NCBI RefSeq assembly: GCF_020906515.1
Contig: NC_085852.1
Location: 1,984,001 to 2,048,000, forward strand
Origin: Vanrija pseudolonga
Lineage: Eukaryota; Basidiomycota; Tremellomycetes; Trichosporonales; Trichosporonaceae
Reading direction: 5' to 3'
Length of the DNA stretch: 64,000 bases
Shown here piece after piece: positions 1-11,582 of this stretch (positions within the stretch are counted from its first letter, which is position 1; the number at the start of each line of letters is the position of its first letter). Both the position numbers and the translations under genes were made by a program. Under the pieces are notes generated by a model. That model searched no databases. It saw only the letters and a list, made by a program, of their open reading frames with translations, and had not been told where the DNA came from.

Positions 1-1236
1 GGTGAAGATCCGCCTTGTCAGGACCGCGGTTGTAGGCCGTGATGCGGATCGACATCGAGTTCTCGTCCTCCTCGTCCTTGGCGAACTCGACAAAGACGTC
101 CCAGTACCTGTCCTCGTCGAACAGCCCAGTGTCCATGATCTCGTACTCGGGCACGTCGCGCGAGCGGTTGCGGTTCTCGTCCAGCAGCTGCTGGTACGGG
201 TACTTGCCCTGCGGGTACTTGTACAGGTACTTCATGTAGGAGTGGGTGGGCGACGAGTCGAGGTAGTAGTACAGCTCCTTGACGTCCTCACCGTGGTTAC
301 CCTGCTCGCCCGTAAGGCCGTACATGCGCTCCTTGAGAATATCGTCCTTGCCGTTCCAGAGCGCGAGCGAGAGACACAGGCGCTGGTGGTTGTCCGAGAT
401 ACCAGCGATACCGTCCTCACCCCAGCGGTACGCGCGGCTCTTGGACATCCAGAACGGGAACGAGTTCCACGCATCGCCATTCTCAGAGTAGTCCTCGCGG
501 ACGGTACCCCACTGGCGTTCACTGAGGTATGGTCCCCAGCGCTTCCAGTGCTTTTCATACGAGTCGGACTGCTGCAGGCGGTACTCCTCGACGGAGCGGT
601 ATCGTGTACCGAGCTGGGCCCTCAGGCGGTCGCGGAAGCTCTGGAGGTCAGCAGACACCGAGGTCTACTACCCACCTTGGGCGCAGCACCCGGTGTGCCA
701 TCGCTGGCAGCACTCGCCGGTCTCGCAGGCTTGGCTGGGGCGCTTAGCTTGGTAATTTCGGCACTGGTAACACTCACGCGACGCGCCGTTCTCCGGTGCG
801 GGCGGCGTCTTCTCAGCAGCGGCAGCAGCAGGCGGCGTGCTCTCGTCCTTGTCGGCAGCGGCGGGCGGAGCAGCGGCAGCGGCGCGGGGGTTCTTTGGCA
901 GGCTGGCGCGTTAGTCAGGACAGTGCACGGCCACGGCATTCACTTTTGCACTTGCGCTGCTGATGGCGCCGCGGTGATCGGTGCGGGGATGTTGATCTTG
1001 AGCGGGCCCTCAGGAGCAGCAGCGGCGGCGGCAGCAGCAGCGGGCACAGGCGTCGCTGCCCCCGAGCCGCCGTTGTCGTCCGTCGCCGTGTCTTTCTTTG
1101 CCGACGACGCTGCAGTGTCAGGCCGAGGCCAGGCCGAGCCAAGACTTTTGCACTCACGAGTCACGGCGTCCTTTGCCGCGTCTTTGGCCTCCTTTACGGC
1201 CCCAAAGAGCTTTGACTGGAGCTTGCGCGCCGACAT
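1..1236 (-). CDS. GH63-like glycosidase of the YMR196W family, 3' part beyond the window
   Basis: Seen: the minus-strand frame ends at the left edge in a strongly conserved block containing [39 protein letters not shown] and [20 protein letters not shown]. These match what I know of the fungal YMR196W / MGH1-like (glycoside hydrolase clan GH63) proteins, cytosolic proteins of unproven substrate. The start is ATG at 1236 ([20 protein letters not shown]). An Ala/Pro/Lys-rich extension of roughly 120 residues precedes the conserved block and is split by about four introns, for example a 50-nt one just after KDAVT and one after AAQVQK (GTGAAT donor, CTGACTAAC branch). Only the N-terminal third is inside the window, so catalytic residues cannot be judged. 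The family is clear; the exact start of the Ala-rich leader is less so. Confidence 0.8.
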
Positions 1237-1913
1237 GATGAAAGCTCGTGTTGTACGTGCTTGATAATGTCAACGCAGAAGTAGAGTTGGAGCGGTGTGG
1301 TCGTTAAGGGGATTGACGAGATGGAAGGCTGCCCTCGGTCGAGTGACGTTTGTTGCCTCTAGTGGTGGGTGGTGTGTGGAGTGGGGATTGCCGCGGGCCA
1401 GGGGTCAATGTGCTCAGGGATACATCAGGCGGCAATGGCACTGTGGCTGCCCCAGCTGCCACCTTATAAAGCCTCACTGAGCAAGCAACCTGTCAGCGGG
1501 TCCGGTCAGCATACATTTGCGCATATGCACAGCAGCCCATGTGCACCACGCCAGGCTGCCAAGGGAAAGAGTAGTAGGGTTGTGTGGGGTCGTGGACCGT
1601 CCACTGACCAAGGGCCGTCGGCGCGCAACTGCCATGGTCAGGCGGTCTCGCTCACTGTACAGTACATCGTCGCCCAGCCGCCGGCCGATCATGCCGCCCT
1701 CCGTCCCTACCCCTATGCCGTAGGCCAAATGATTTCCACACCACCTCCACCACCTCCACCGGACAGTTTACCCACAACTTGGTCATCACTCCCGAGGCCT
1801 AGACTCCACCAAAGCTTGGCACCAAACGACCACTGCTGCATCACTCGCACACATATGCACAATGCTCAACCTATGCAAAGATGCCCACCGGTCACATGAC
1901 ACTGTGGGCGCGC
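1237..1913. other. Intergenic, upstream of the GH63-like gene
   Basis: Lies between the start of the GH63-like gene and the stop of the mannosidase, both on the minus strand, so it holds the promoter of the former and the 3' UTR of the latter. It contains a short CCACCT run near 1740-1760. No convincing coding frame or RNA gene seen. Confidence 0.5.
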
Positions 1914-4080
1914 TTACGACGTCGAGAACGCAGTGAGCTGTGCCGGCTCGAACACGGGCAGAATGTGGGCCTGCGGGGGTTAGTGTCGTTTCTGCTGTCT
2001 CGGGATTCAACCAACCTCAGTGTTGAAGACGTGCGCTGAGAAGTGTTAGCATCGTCCTGGTGAAACCACAGCACGACTTACTGCTCAGGGGGATGTGGTC
2101 AGAGTCGTCGAAGAGAAGGTAGAGGTACTCTGCGGGGGGTCAGCTTGAACTCATCAAGTACGTCGCTCAACCCACTGAGCGTCTCAGACAGCCAGAACGT
2201 CTCCATGCGGTCCTCCTGCTTGGCCGGGCTGACTCGCACATCCTGGATGATGGCGTATCCGCCGCTCTCTACACGGCAGTGCTTCTGGAAGGCCTGGAAG
2301 ATCTTCCAGCCCCACTCGCGGTACTTCTCGTCTCCGGTGGAGCGGTAGGCGAGCATGAGCGACTCGACAGTCTCGGGACGGAGAATGTTGCGCGCGTCAA
2401 TGAGTCCCTTGCCAGGCTTGATGTACCAGTCGCCCTCGTCAGCCTTCTCGTCCTCGGGGTGGTAGAACATGACAATCTCGGCACCGAGGCCCGTGGCCGT
2501 GTCGTACGTGTCGACACAGGTCTTGACGATTCCGCTGCCGACGACAAAGTCCTCAGTGTCACGCTCATCGAGGTTGTTCCAGTCAACATCGCGGTTGCCG
2601 CTCTCGGTCACGCCGAGAATGAACGAGCCGCCGAGGAAGCACACGAGGTGGTCCTGCTTGGGCACGACCTGCCATGTCCTGCGTGGGTTAGCAACACCAG
2701 GGATAAGCCAACCCACTGCTGGCCGGTCTGGGGGTGACGAGCAGGCGTGAGCTCCTTGGTGAAAATGAGCCCGCTCTTCTTGGTCCTGGCAACGAGGTGC
2801 TTCTTGATACCGCCCATGGCCTCGTCGTACATGTCACGGTAAACGGGCTCCTTGCGGCCGGTCTGGAGCCACTGCTTGAGCAGATACTCGTAGTACGAGT
2901 CGCCGCGGGAGCCGAGTCGGATGTCGGACGCGATGAAGCCGCCGTTCTGGGGCGAGATGAAGATGGGCGCGATACCGTCGTGCGTGACCTGGTTCCTAAT
3001 GACCTGGAGAACCTGTCCTGTCAGCCAGCTCCTTCCACAACCCGACCCACCCGCTCCGCCTTGCGCCAGTAGATCATGTCGCCAGTCAAGTGGGAGAGAT
3101 ACTTGAATTCGAGCTGGAGCGTCGCCGCCTCGGCGAGGCTCGCAAGGCCGTTGTTGTCGCGGTCGGGGATGCCCTGGCGCGTGTGGAGGTTGATGCCAGA
3201 GTATGGAATGCCGGTGGGCGTCTCGAATGCTCCCAGCAGGCGGTCGCCAATGTCGGTCGCGCGCTCGAGGAAGAACGGCGCGTCGGCCGAAACCTCGGGA
3301 TCGGGGTGGATGCTGGTGAGGTAGTGCGCCGACAGGAGGCCGCCAAGCACGCGGATCGTCGTCTCAAACGTGTTGAACACGCCGTCGCGGTCAAAGTCGA
3401 GGTTGGCGTGGCACCATGCCGCGGCGCGCTTGTACTCGGGGACAAAGTCCATGACGAGCAGCGAGCCGAGCGAGTCGATGATGGTGTAGCCCACGCCGCC
3501 GGCCGCGGTGAGGTTCGAGCCAGAGCACGAGAGAGGGTGCAGCTCGTCCGCGCCCATCGCACAGCGCTCGTACGCCTTCCAGCTCCACTGGGCAAGTTAG
3601 GGCCACGCTTGCAACACAAACTCACGTCAAAGGCCTCGCGCACCGCGTCGCGCTTCTCGACATCCGCCTCGAGGTGCAGCTTGGTCGGCGACACGGTCGG
3701 CCGCTCAGATGCCTCCAGACGGCCAAATCGCATGCCGGGGAGGAAGGTCTGCGCCGTGGATGCCTCGGGCGCGCCAAAGACACGCTTCGAGACCTCGGGC
3801 CAGACCTAGAGGTGAAAGGTGAGCGAGAGGGAGCTCGGGGGGAAGACACGAGCTCGTCTATCAGGAGCTACCACCCACCTTGGATCCAAAGAAGACGGCC
3901 GCAACCAGTCCAGCGACGAGAACGAGGAGGCGCACGCCGCCCGGCGAGTCGTTCTTCGTCGACGGCTAGAAGTCAGCTCGACGAGGGGTAGCACCAGCTC
4001 ACCTTTGCGGCGCGCTTTTCGTCAGCCGAAGCCGCGCCCGACGCCGCAGGCTTGCGCTCGCGTAGCGTGCTACTGCTCAT
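1914..4080 (-). CDS. MNS1: ER mannosyl-oligosaccharide alpha-1,2-mannosidase (GH47, class I)
   Basis: Trims alpha-1,2-mannose from N-glycans in the ER (established for the family). Seen: start ATG at 4080 (MSSSTLRERKPAASGA), a short cytosolic tail, one signal-anchor (VRLLVLVAGLVAAVFFGSK) giving a type II protein, then the GH47 barrel. Family signatures include IDSLGSLLVMDFVPEYKRA, FETTIRVLGGLLSAHYL, FETPTGIPYSGINL and the C-terminal Ca-binding HVFNTEAH. Splicing the 3' end with three small introns gives the ending LPVFEPAQLTAFSTS and a TAA at 1914-1916, close to the usual family C-terminus. Many short introns with GTGAGC/GTGGGT donors and CTGAC/CTAAC branch sites. The gene follows the GH63-like gene on the same strand with 677 bp between. 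ER mannosidase I rather than a Golgi paralogue is an inference. Confidence 0.92.
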
Positions 4081-4467
4081 TGTATCGAGTAGTGGCGAGT
4101 GTGTGTGAAGCCAAGAATGGTTCACAACGCCGCGTGTGAGATGTAGCGTCGTCGCGACGGGTGCCAGGGGCACAATGGCCCAGCGCGCAGCGAATCGTCG
4201 TGGATGGCTGCGCGCGTCACCTTGCGGGGCTCCGCAGAGCACCTTGTTGTCAACCTTACGTCTCATGGATCTGATCAGTTACGGGTTACCAATGATCCGC
4301 GACATGACAACCCGCTGTGTAGCAAAGGCAACTGACATCTGAGCAGTGGAGTAGATCCCTGCGCGTCCGAGATGAACCACTGCCACAGCCCAAGCCCCCT
4401 CCGTGGATAAGATGCAACTTGACTCTACACAATCTAGCCGTATACAATATGCGCTGCGCACGCGCGC
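4081..4467. other. Intergenic, mannosidase promoter and ArfGAP 3' region
   Basis: 387 bp between two minus-strand genes. The part next to 4080 should be the mannosidase promoter and 5' UTR. No further gene seen. Confidence 0.5.
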
Positions 4468-6150
4468 TCACTCCCAGATGTTTGCAAAGGGGTCGCGCGT
4501 GTCCTTCTTTGGCGGGGCAGGCGCAGCCACGGGCTGGGCCCACGGGTCGGCAGCCGTAGAGCCCCACAGGTTGTTGGCAGGCTGCTGGGGCGCCTGGCCC
4601 CACTGCTGCTGAACAGGCTGAGACTGGACCGGCGCCGCACCCCACTGCACCTGCTGCTGAGGCTGGGCGGTCGGCGAACCCCACTGCTGCTGGGCGGGCT
4701 GTACTGGCTGGCCCCACTGCGACTGGGCGGGCTGTTGCTGCTGCTGCTGAGGCGGCTGCTGGGCCTGCTGAGGCGCGCCCCACGCCGCCTGGTCGTTGAA
4801 GCCGCCCCAGCTGTTCTGGGCAGGCAGCGGGGCCTGCGTCTGCGACTGCTGCGGCGCGGTCGACGTGATGCCGCCGTTCCAAGATCCATACGGGTTGGCC
4901 TGGGGAGGGGGAGCGTTGGTGGCGGCGAAGAAGCCGCCGGGAGCGACTGCAGGACCAGCGGCGGGCTGGGAGAAGAGGGACATGATGTCAGCCTTGGCGG
5001 TCTGGGCGCGCGGCGCGGCAGACGGCGCCTTGAAATCGAGGTCGTAGATGTTGGAGGCAGGAGCACTGGGGGCAGCAGTACGCGTAGGGCCAGGTGCGGT
5101 CGCGGCGGTCACGGCTGGCGGCGAGCGAGCCTGGGGCACGGGTGCAGCGGTAGGAGCAGCGGCCGGCGCTGGGTCGTCGCCGAAGATGTCGAAGAGGGGC
5201 TGTGCCTGTGGTGTCGGACCGGCGGGCTGCGCCTTGGCCTGTGTCTGACGGGAGAGAAGGGGGTGCTGGCGAGGTGCGGCGCTGGGAGGCGACGCCGGCT
5301 TTGGTGGCGCCGCTGGCACAGTCGCCGTGGGCCGGGTGGCGCGGTCAACAGGTGGCTTTTGCGGTGTCAGCGACATTCTGGGCTGCACAGCACTGCACTC
5401 ACCGCCTGCTGCTGCTGAGGCTGAGCAGCACCGTCTTCGAGAACACTGGGGTCTTTTGGTGGCGGGCCGTCCATGGCCCAGCGGCGCGACTCGTACTTTG
5501 ACCGGATGAACGATTCGATTTTGCTGCAGAGTGAGTCACAGCTGCACATCACACAATCCTCCAGCAGCGACTCACTGCTCGGGAGGAATGTGCCCAGTCT
5601 TGAGGTGACGCTCCCAGTACAGGTTTGCGCGCCTGTTGCCCCACTTCTGCACCGACTTGATTCATTAGCTCTGGTTCGGGGGCGGCGCAAAGCAACTCAC
5701 GTCCATCTGCTCGGGGGTCCAGATGTCCAGGTCAATGCTCTTGACTGGGATGTTAGCGCAGGCGAGGATCGCTGCACGTACCCTTGCTGATGTGCGTGCC
5801 CATGGACCGGTGGATTCCGGAGCACCGGATACAGAGGAAGACGCCACTGTCGCGTGAGCAAGGGCGAGGGGGCCGGGGAGGAAGGGAGGGGGGCAACTTA
5901 CAGGTTCCATGACGCCCAGCGTGCGTCTGAGGAACGTCAGCAGGCGGACATGACGGTCGATGACTGCCCATAGCTTGGTGGACAAGACGGCAGCACACGA
6001 AACTTACCGTTCTTGCGACAGTCTGCACAGGCCTTGTTGTCGGGCTGCTTGACGAGGTCGCGCAGGATGCGCGCGTTGCGCTCTGTCTGGGCCTTTTCTT
6101 GTACGCGTGAGTGGGGGACCACGTAATGCACACTCACCCTGCCTAGACAT
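4468..6150 (-). CDS. ArfGAP, Age2/SMAP type
   Basis: Stimulates GTP hydrolysis on Arf GTPases in Golgi/endosomal trafficking (family knowledge). Seen: exon 1 is only MSRQ plus one base (ATG at 6150). Splicing then gives EKAQTERNARILRDLVKQPD followed by the ArfGAP zinc finger, with NKACADCRKND then GVFLCIRCSGIHRSMGTHIS, which has the four zinc cysteines and the catalytic arginine of the IRCSGIHR motif. Next come VKSIDLDIWTPEQMD and WGNRRANLYWERHL. The remaining ~300 residues are disordered, Pro/Gln-rich, with repeated W(G/A)xP/QQ units and acidic-aromatic motifs such as PLFDIFGDDP and a C-terminal DPFANIWE that may bind coat or adaptor proteins (inference). At least six short introns sit in the catalytic part, and the tail is almost one exon. 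Its start is 448 bp from Gdt1 on the other strand. Confidence 0.9.
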
Positions 6151-6597
6151 GGGTATGTGGGAGAATGAGTCGAGGATGGAGACGTCAAGGACGTTGAAAG
6201 TGAATGCAACAAGATGGTTGTCGCCGTGGCCGGCCAGCACAACATTGATTGACGCCAACACGATCGAGACGGGATAGGGGACCGGGGCGACGCGTTTAGG
6301 GCCACCTCCGACGCGCCTAACCAGCTTCACGCCTATTACGGCCCCCCTGATTCCTGCCGGGGTTAAAATGCGGCAGTTGACTTCGACCCCACTTTGCGGA
6401 AACGTGTCTCTGTGCCTGACTGACCGTGGCCGTGGTGCCGAACTGTTTCTTGCTGGCACGCAGCAGCAGCAGCAAAAGACGCAGCTTCGCAGTTCGGCAC
6501 CACGCACGCACTCGGGCGACGCGCCAAAATCTCAGCGTAACCCCCGCTTGAGCAACATTCCACCATCACCTCGACCTTGCACGTTGCTCAATCCACC
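6151..6597. promoter_or_regulatory. Divergent promoter between ArfGAP and Gdt1
   Basis: 447 bp separate the ATGs of two divergently transcribed genes, so both promoters must lie here. A CAGCAGCAGCAGCA run at about 6460-6473 and a CT-rich stretch just before the Gdt1 start are visible. No TATA element or known operator could be assigned. Confidence 0.6.
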
Positions 6598-7793
6598 ATG
6601 TCAGAAGAGACACGCCAGGAAGGCGATGTTCGTGCGTATCCTGTCTGCCCCTTGCTCGTCGCCCGCCACAAGCTGACCGCCGCCCACAGACGCCTTTGTC
6701 CAGTCGTTTGTTATGATTGTCGTGTCCGAGATCGGTACGCACGCACGCAGGCCCCCTTGCCCGAGCTCACACGCGCAGGCGACAAGACGTTCCTCATCGC
6801 GGCCATCATGGCCTCGCGGCACCCACGGATAACCGTGTTCGCCGGCGCGTTCGCCTCGCTCGTGGTCATGTCGGTGCTGTCGGCTGCGCTGGGGCGGGCT
6901 ATTCTCGGCTTCATTCCCAAGGTATGTGCCGTGTTCCGAGGCGGCGCTAACGGCGTCGTAGGTGTGGACGCTGTGGGCTGCCGCGGTGCTGTTTGTCGTG
7001 TTCGGCGTCAAGATGGTGCAGGAGGCGCTCGCAATGCCGTCGTCGCACCTGCAGGACGAGATGCGGGAGGTCGAAGAGGAGCTCGAGGAGGACGCGGCCG
7101 AGCACGACCTGCCCGCCGGCGCGGTCCCCCTCGACGTGTTGGAGGAGGGCCGCTCGCTCGGCCCGCTCGAGAACGGGCTCAGCGGCCGGCCGTCGCGCCC
7201 CACATCCCCGGCGCCGCCTGGCCCCCGTGCTGTCTCGCGCTCCCCGTCCCGCACCCGCTCCCAGTCGATCGTGCTCCCAGGCGGCAAGGCCCTCGGCAAG
7301 GGCCCCTCAGAGCTCATCCTCCGCGTCCGCGAAGGCGCGCGCAACGGCATTCAGATGATGACGAACCCCGTCTTCGCGCAGGCCTTCATCCTCACCTTCC
7401 TCGGCGAGTGGGGCGACCGTAGCCAGATCACGACTATTGCCATGGCGGGCGCGCACGTGAGTGGACCACTGTTGGACGTGTAGCTGATGGCCTCAGAGCA
7501 TTCCTGTAATTGCCTTTGGCACGATCCTCGGCCACTCGCTGTGCACCTTCCTCGCTGTCATGGGCGGCAGATATCTCTCCACCAAGATTTCCGTCAAGCA
7601 CAGTGAGTTGGGTGTGGGTGCGCTCTCTCGTCCGAGGCGGAGCACACTTCGGAGCACACTTCCCGATGCTCTCTGACCCCGCGGCTGACACTTTGCAGTC
7701 TCCCTACTGGGCTCGGTAGCCTTCTTCATTTTCGCCATCCTCTACGCCTACGAGGCGTACCACACGCCCCTGGACGCCACCGACGGCGTCTAG
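6598..7793 (+). CDS. GDT1: Golgi Gdt1/TMEM165-type Ca2+/Mn2+:H+ exchanger (UPF0016)
   Basis: The family supplies Mn2+ and Ca2+ to the Golgi for glycosyltransferases. Seen: start ATG at 6598 in CACCATG, five introns, TAG at 7791-7793. Both diagnostic cation-binding E-x-G-D-[KR]-[ST] motifs are present: SEIGDKTFLIAAIMASRHP in the first half and GEWGDRSQITTIAMAGAH in the second, each at the start of a three-helix hydrophobic repeat. The loop between halves is long and polar, with an acidic stretch (EVEEELEEDAAEH) and a Pro/Ser/Arg-rich part. Unlike many orthologues I see no clear cleavable signal peptide: the N-terminus is MSEETRQEGDV leading into the first helix. It converges with the fusion gene at 8248. 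Assignment is firm; Golgi location is by homology. Confidence 0.93.
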
Positions 7794-8247
7794 GGTGTCG
7801 GCGGTGCACTGCTGCAGCTCCTGCCATAGACTGGCACAGGGATAGAGACGACGCCTGCTATAGAACACGCCGGCTGCGACCGGGTGAAACGGTGTTATAC
7901 CGGCGCCGGTGGTCGGCGCGGGGTTGTTTGGCCCCTCACAGTGTTCGCGGTGAAAACCAACAATAGCATCATACATAGACCGAGCTTAGGGCTCATGTAC
8001 AGACTCGGATTACAGCGCGTGGCACACGCGCACGTGTGGCAGCTGTGTGGCCAACCAACTGGTGGCTGCGAGACGCGGTCGCGTGCATTGTGGCGTGGTC
8101 GCGTGCTGCTCGTGTGGGCGACGGCGATGGAAGCGGCCAAGTCGCCAAGGCCAGTTGCACGCTGCGGCCAAGCCGTTGCCGAGGTCAAACGCTGTGCATA
8201 GTGCTGCGTAACGGCGACTGTGGACTACTACAACTAGCTCGCCACGC
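7794..8247. other. Intergenic between convergent genes
   Basis: 454 bp between two convergent stop codons, so it should hold two 3' UTRs and terminators. No additional gene seen. Confidence 0.5.
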
Positions 8248-11200
8248 TCACTTGCCACGACGTTGCTCGACCTTCTCCCAGGCGCCCTGGGCACCCTCCC
8301 ACGCGTCGACAGAAAGCACGCCCTTGCAATCGGCACTGGGGAACAGGGTGCCAAGCTTGCGCAGTACGGGCAGGGGCGAGTTTTGCAGGAGCTCGCCAAG
8401 TGTCATGAGGTAGAGGGGCAGGGTGAGGGGGTGGGTGCTGGAGGTTAGCTCATTCCAAACAGTCCAGCTCACTAGATCTCGGAGAGGCGCAAAGTCCACG
8501 CAGGGTAGCCCCACAGCTCGGGGGCGGGGCGGGGCAGAAGGCCGCGGATAAAGCCCGGAGGGGAGAGGTGGTGAATGATGACGAGGTCCGGGTCCGAGGG
8601 GAGGCCGAGGTCGGCCTTGACATCGTGGTCGAGGTGGATCTGGGTCACTTCGGACGGTGCAACGCCACCGCGCGCGTACTGGCGCGTGACGCGGGTAAGG
8701 GTGTCGGTGGCAGAGGGCGGTAGGAAGAGGATCTCAACGCGTCGAGAGCAGGCATCTGGTTGTCAGCTAGTCATCAGGTTCGAGTAGCTCACCGGTGTCC
8801 ACGTAAACAGCCGCCTTGACAGTGTTCTCTCCTAGGTCCTCGATCTCCTCGATGCCAAGGGGCGGGGAGGGTGGCGTCGAGCTAGGAGGCGATGGAGGGA
8901 GGTTGAGCAGGCTCGTCGTGATCACAGAGTGGTGCTTGATGCCAAGGCCTTCTCCGTCCCACACGCTGATGGTACTCACGCCCCACTCGCCCGCCCACTG
9001 GACAGCGCGCCTCACACTCTCAATGTACCGCTCTGCCACGAGGCGGCGCGACTCGGCCGACTTGGTGGCACCGGGTACGAAGATGAGCGCGGCGTGCTCG
9101 GGCGGGTCCTTGGTGAGCTCATCAGGTGGGGTGGGGTTGGCCTGGAAGATGCGAAGGACAATGGAGGATAGGGTGAATGCAATGTGGAGGAGAACGAGAA
9201 AGGGGTAGAGGAGGAAACGGAGCAAGTGGAGGGGCGAGCGCTCAGCTGTGGGCTTGGGACGCTGCGGTGTCGTGCCGGACAGTGGGCGCTTGAGGTCGCG
9301 CGAGGGGAAGCGATTCCTCAGCTTGGGGATGGGGCGGGTCACGGACTGCTGGGCGGCAGGCCTGGGCTGGGGGTGCACGAGAACAGGTTGGGCAGGAGGG
9401 ACCACGAAATTACGCGCGGCGATGGGGGCAGCGGGTGCCACAACCGGTTGGAGCAGGCTCGACGGTGCGGGGTTGGTCATGCTCGTGAGCAGCGACTTGA
9501 GGAGCGTCGTGTCAGAGCGGTTGGAGCGGTTGGTGAACACTGCCGCATAGCTGAGGATGACCGAGACGATGTCCTTCCAGTCGGTCATCTTGCCTGCGCC
9601 AGCATCGCCGCACGCGAGCTTGCCTGCGCCTTGAGGACCGAGGATGTAGTATCCAAGCACTTCGCGGATGAACGCCTCGTGCCGCGCCGTGAGGGGGTGC
9701 TCGTACATAAACGTGTTCATGGCCGGGGCGAGGATGACGGGAGTTTCCGGCGCGAGGGCGCGGAGCATGGACAGCTGGTCAAGTTAGCGTGGTCTCCCTC
9801 GACAATGTTTGCAGCTCACCACAAGGTTGTCGCTCAGGCCACCAGCAATCTTGGCCAGAATATCCGCTGACGTAGGTGCAACAACAACAAGATCAGCCCA
9901 CCGCCTCAACTCGATGTGCAAGATCGGGTCGCCAATCTTCTTCCAGTCCGACCACTCGTCCTCGTCTGTCCACACGCGCACGCCGGGGTTACTCGCCTCC
10001 ACCGCTGCGCGGTCGTAGAAGTGCAGCGATGGCTTGGTAGCCACGACCTGCACGTCCACGTTGGGGTCCTTTTTGAGCGCCTCGACAATGAGCGGGATCT
10101 TGACGCTCGCCACGGAGCCAGTCGAGACAAGCACGACGCGGAACCGGCCATCAGGCTGCTCCGGCCGATGTTCAGCCGACACGAACGGCTTGCGCGCGGT
10201 CGTGGGCGTGCTGTCGGCCATCTCAAAGTCGTCGTCATCCGCCGGAGATGGTGCGACAAGGCCGAGCGCCGAGCTCGCGGGGGCCGAGCTCGGTCCTGCA
10301 CCGCTGGGAATGGCGTATCCCTGAGTCGAGCTCGTCGCGCTCGCCGCAGCCTCAGCCTCGGCTGCCTTCTTGGCCTCGGCCGCGCGCTGCTCCTGCAGAA
10401 TGACATTGCCCTGCGCGTACAGCTCGTTGCGTGCACGGGTGCGCGGGCTCTCGGCCTCGGCCTCGGCCGGCCGGATGGCAGGGACAGAGGATACCGAGGC
10501 GGAAGTGATAGTCGCTTGGCTCAGCGCGGGCGTGAGCGTGGACGTCGAAGCGGATGCCGTCGTCGACGCGGCCGCCGCCGACGAAGACGCCGCCTGCTCC
10601 TGCTGAACCTTAAGCCCCGACTCGGCGAGGTCGCGCTCGTTGATCCACCGCTTGCCGCAGGACACGCACTCGCGGCGCGGGTCCTTTGTGCCGTCCTTGC
10701 GCCTGGGGAAGCCGACGAGGGGAACGCCAGCGCACGCGGGGTCCGGGCAGGCAGCAGATAACAGCGAGTATCCCTTGAGGAGGAGGGCTGCGATGGCGTC
10801 TGCGGCGGCCTCGGGATCGGCGCGACGCGCGGCTGCGTGCGCGAGGGGAGGGGGTGAGGTTGCGGGCGTAGAGGCTGGCTGGGCGCGAGCCGGCGTGCTC
10901 GGGGTCGGGGTGGGCTCGGGCGTCGTCGAGGCGGTAGCGTACGCCGAGCTTGCGGGCTCATTGGCACGCGCGCGGTTCGGCGCGGCGGGGCCGCCGTCGC
11001 ATAGCGCGCAGAACTGGATCGGTGCCCTGCCTGCGCGTTGGGCAGCGCCATACGGCTCGCGCATCAGCGGCGTCACGCCGCACTCGTCGCATTGGAGGTC
11101 GGTCAGTGTCCAACCTTGCAGCATGTACTGCCCCAGCTGGTGAGTCAGCAGGTGCGATGCGGGTATGGGGCGAGGAGGAGAAGGTTGACTTGTGATGGCG

Positions 11201-11281
11201 CCCAAGCGCACAGCACAGCCCACTTACCACTGCTGATGTCGACTCTAGTCTTGACGACATGCTTTGTATCGCGATGGGCAT
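8248..11281 (-). CDS. Triple-domain fusion: ZNRD2-like zinc ribbons + phosphopantothenoylcysteine decarboxylase (Hal3) + Nus1 cis-prenyltransferase subunit
   Basis: Five exons (11281-11228, 11136-9820, 9774-8793, 8755-8473, 8437-8248) splice in frame to about 941 residues. Residues ~19-170 hold two SSSCA1/ZNRD2-type ribbons: LGQYMLQGWTLTDLQCDECG with a distal CALC, and LLLKGYSLLSAACPDPAC with a distal CVSC. Residues ~349-538 are a complete CoA-pathway decarboxylase with the His region (LHIELRRWADLVVVAPTSAD), the Asn motif PAMNTFMYEHP and the Cys motif KLACGDAGAGKM. A Pro-rich linker of about 100 residues follows without a stop. Then comes a hydrophobic helix (LLRFLLYPFLVLLHIAFTL, ~640-665) and a Nus1 domain with LGLPSDPDLVIIHHL, LWGYPAWTLRLSEI and a C-terminal QRRGK that keeps the RxG motif of Nus1/NgBR. 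Nus1 partners Rer2/Srt1 in dolichol synthesis at the ER. Translation could also begin at the internal ATG 11260. A transcript ending between the enzymes is possible but I see no stop or good splice site for it. Confidence 0.8.
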
Positions 11282-11582
11282 GAGGTGGAATGAGAAACGA
11301 AATGTCGGCAAAGGTTGCGCTGATGACAACCTCCACGCTTGGTGCTGAGGTGGAGGTGGTGGCGGCGGATTGGTTCCGTGACGCGAGCTGGTGATCAATG
11401 TTTCTCTCGCCACACGACTGCACCAGCTCATGCACAGGCAACAACTGCATACACAGGAAATCACTTCTCGAACATGGCACGAAGACGTCCGCATTCATTC
11501 TCTTCTCACTCATTACGAATTGTGTCCTTAAGTGGTTTCGACCTCCGACCTGGAGGCTCAGTTGTGGCAGCCGCCAAGGACC
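11282..11582. other. Intergenic, promoter of the fusion gene
   Basis: 301 bp between the fusion gene start and the stop of the first Ato gene, both minus strand. Nothing coding recognised. Confidence 0.45.

Noticed and set aside
2-1264. 420-codon plus-strand open frame over the GH63-like gene
   Set aside because: It is antisense to a clearly conserved protein-coding frame with proper introns; open antisense frames are expected at this GC content.
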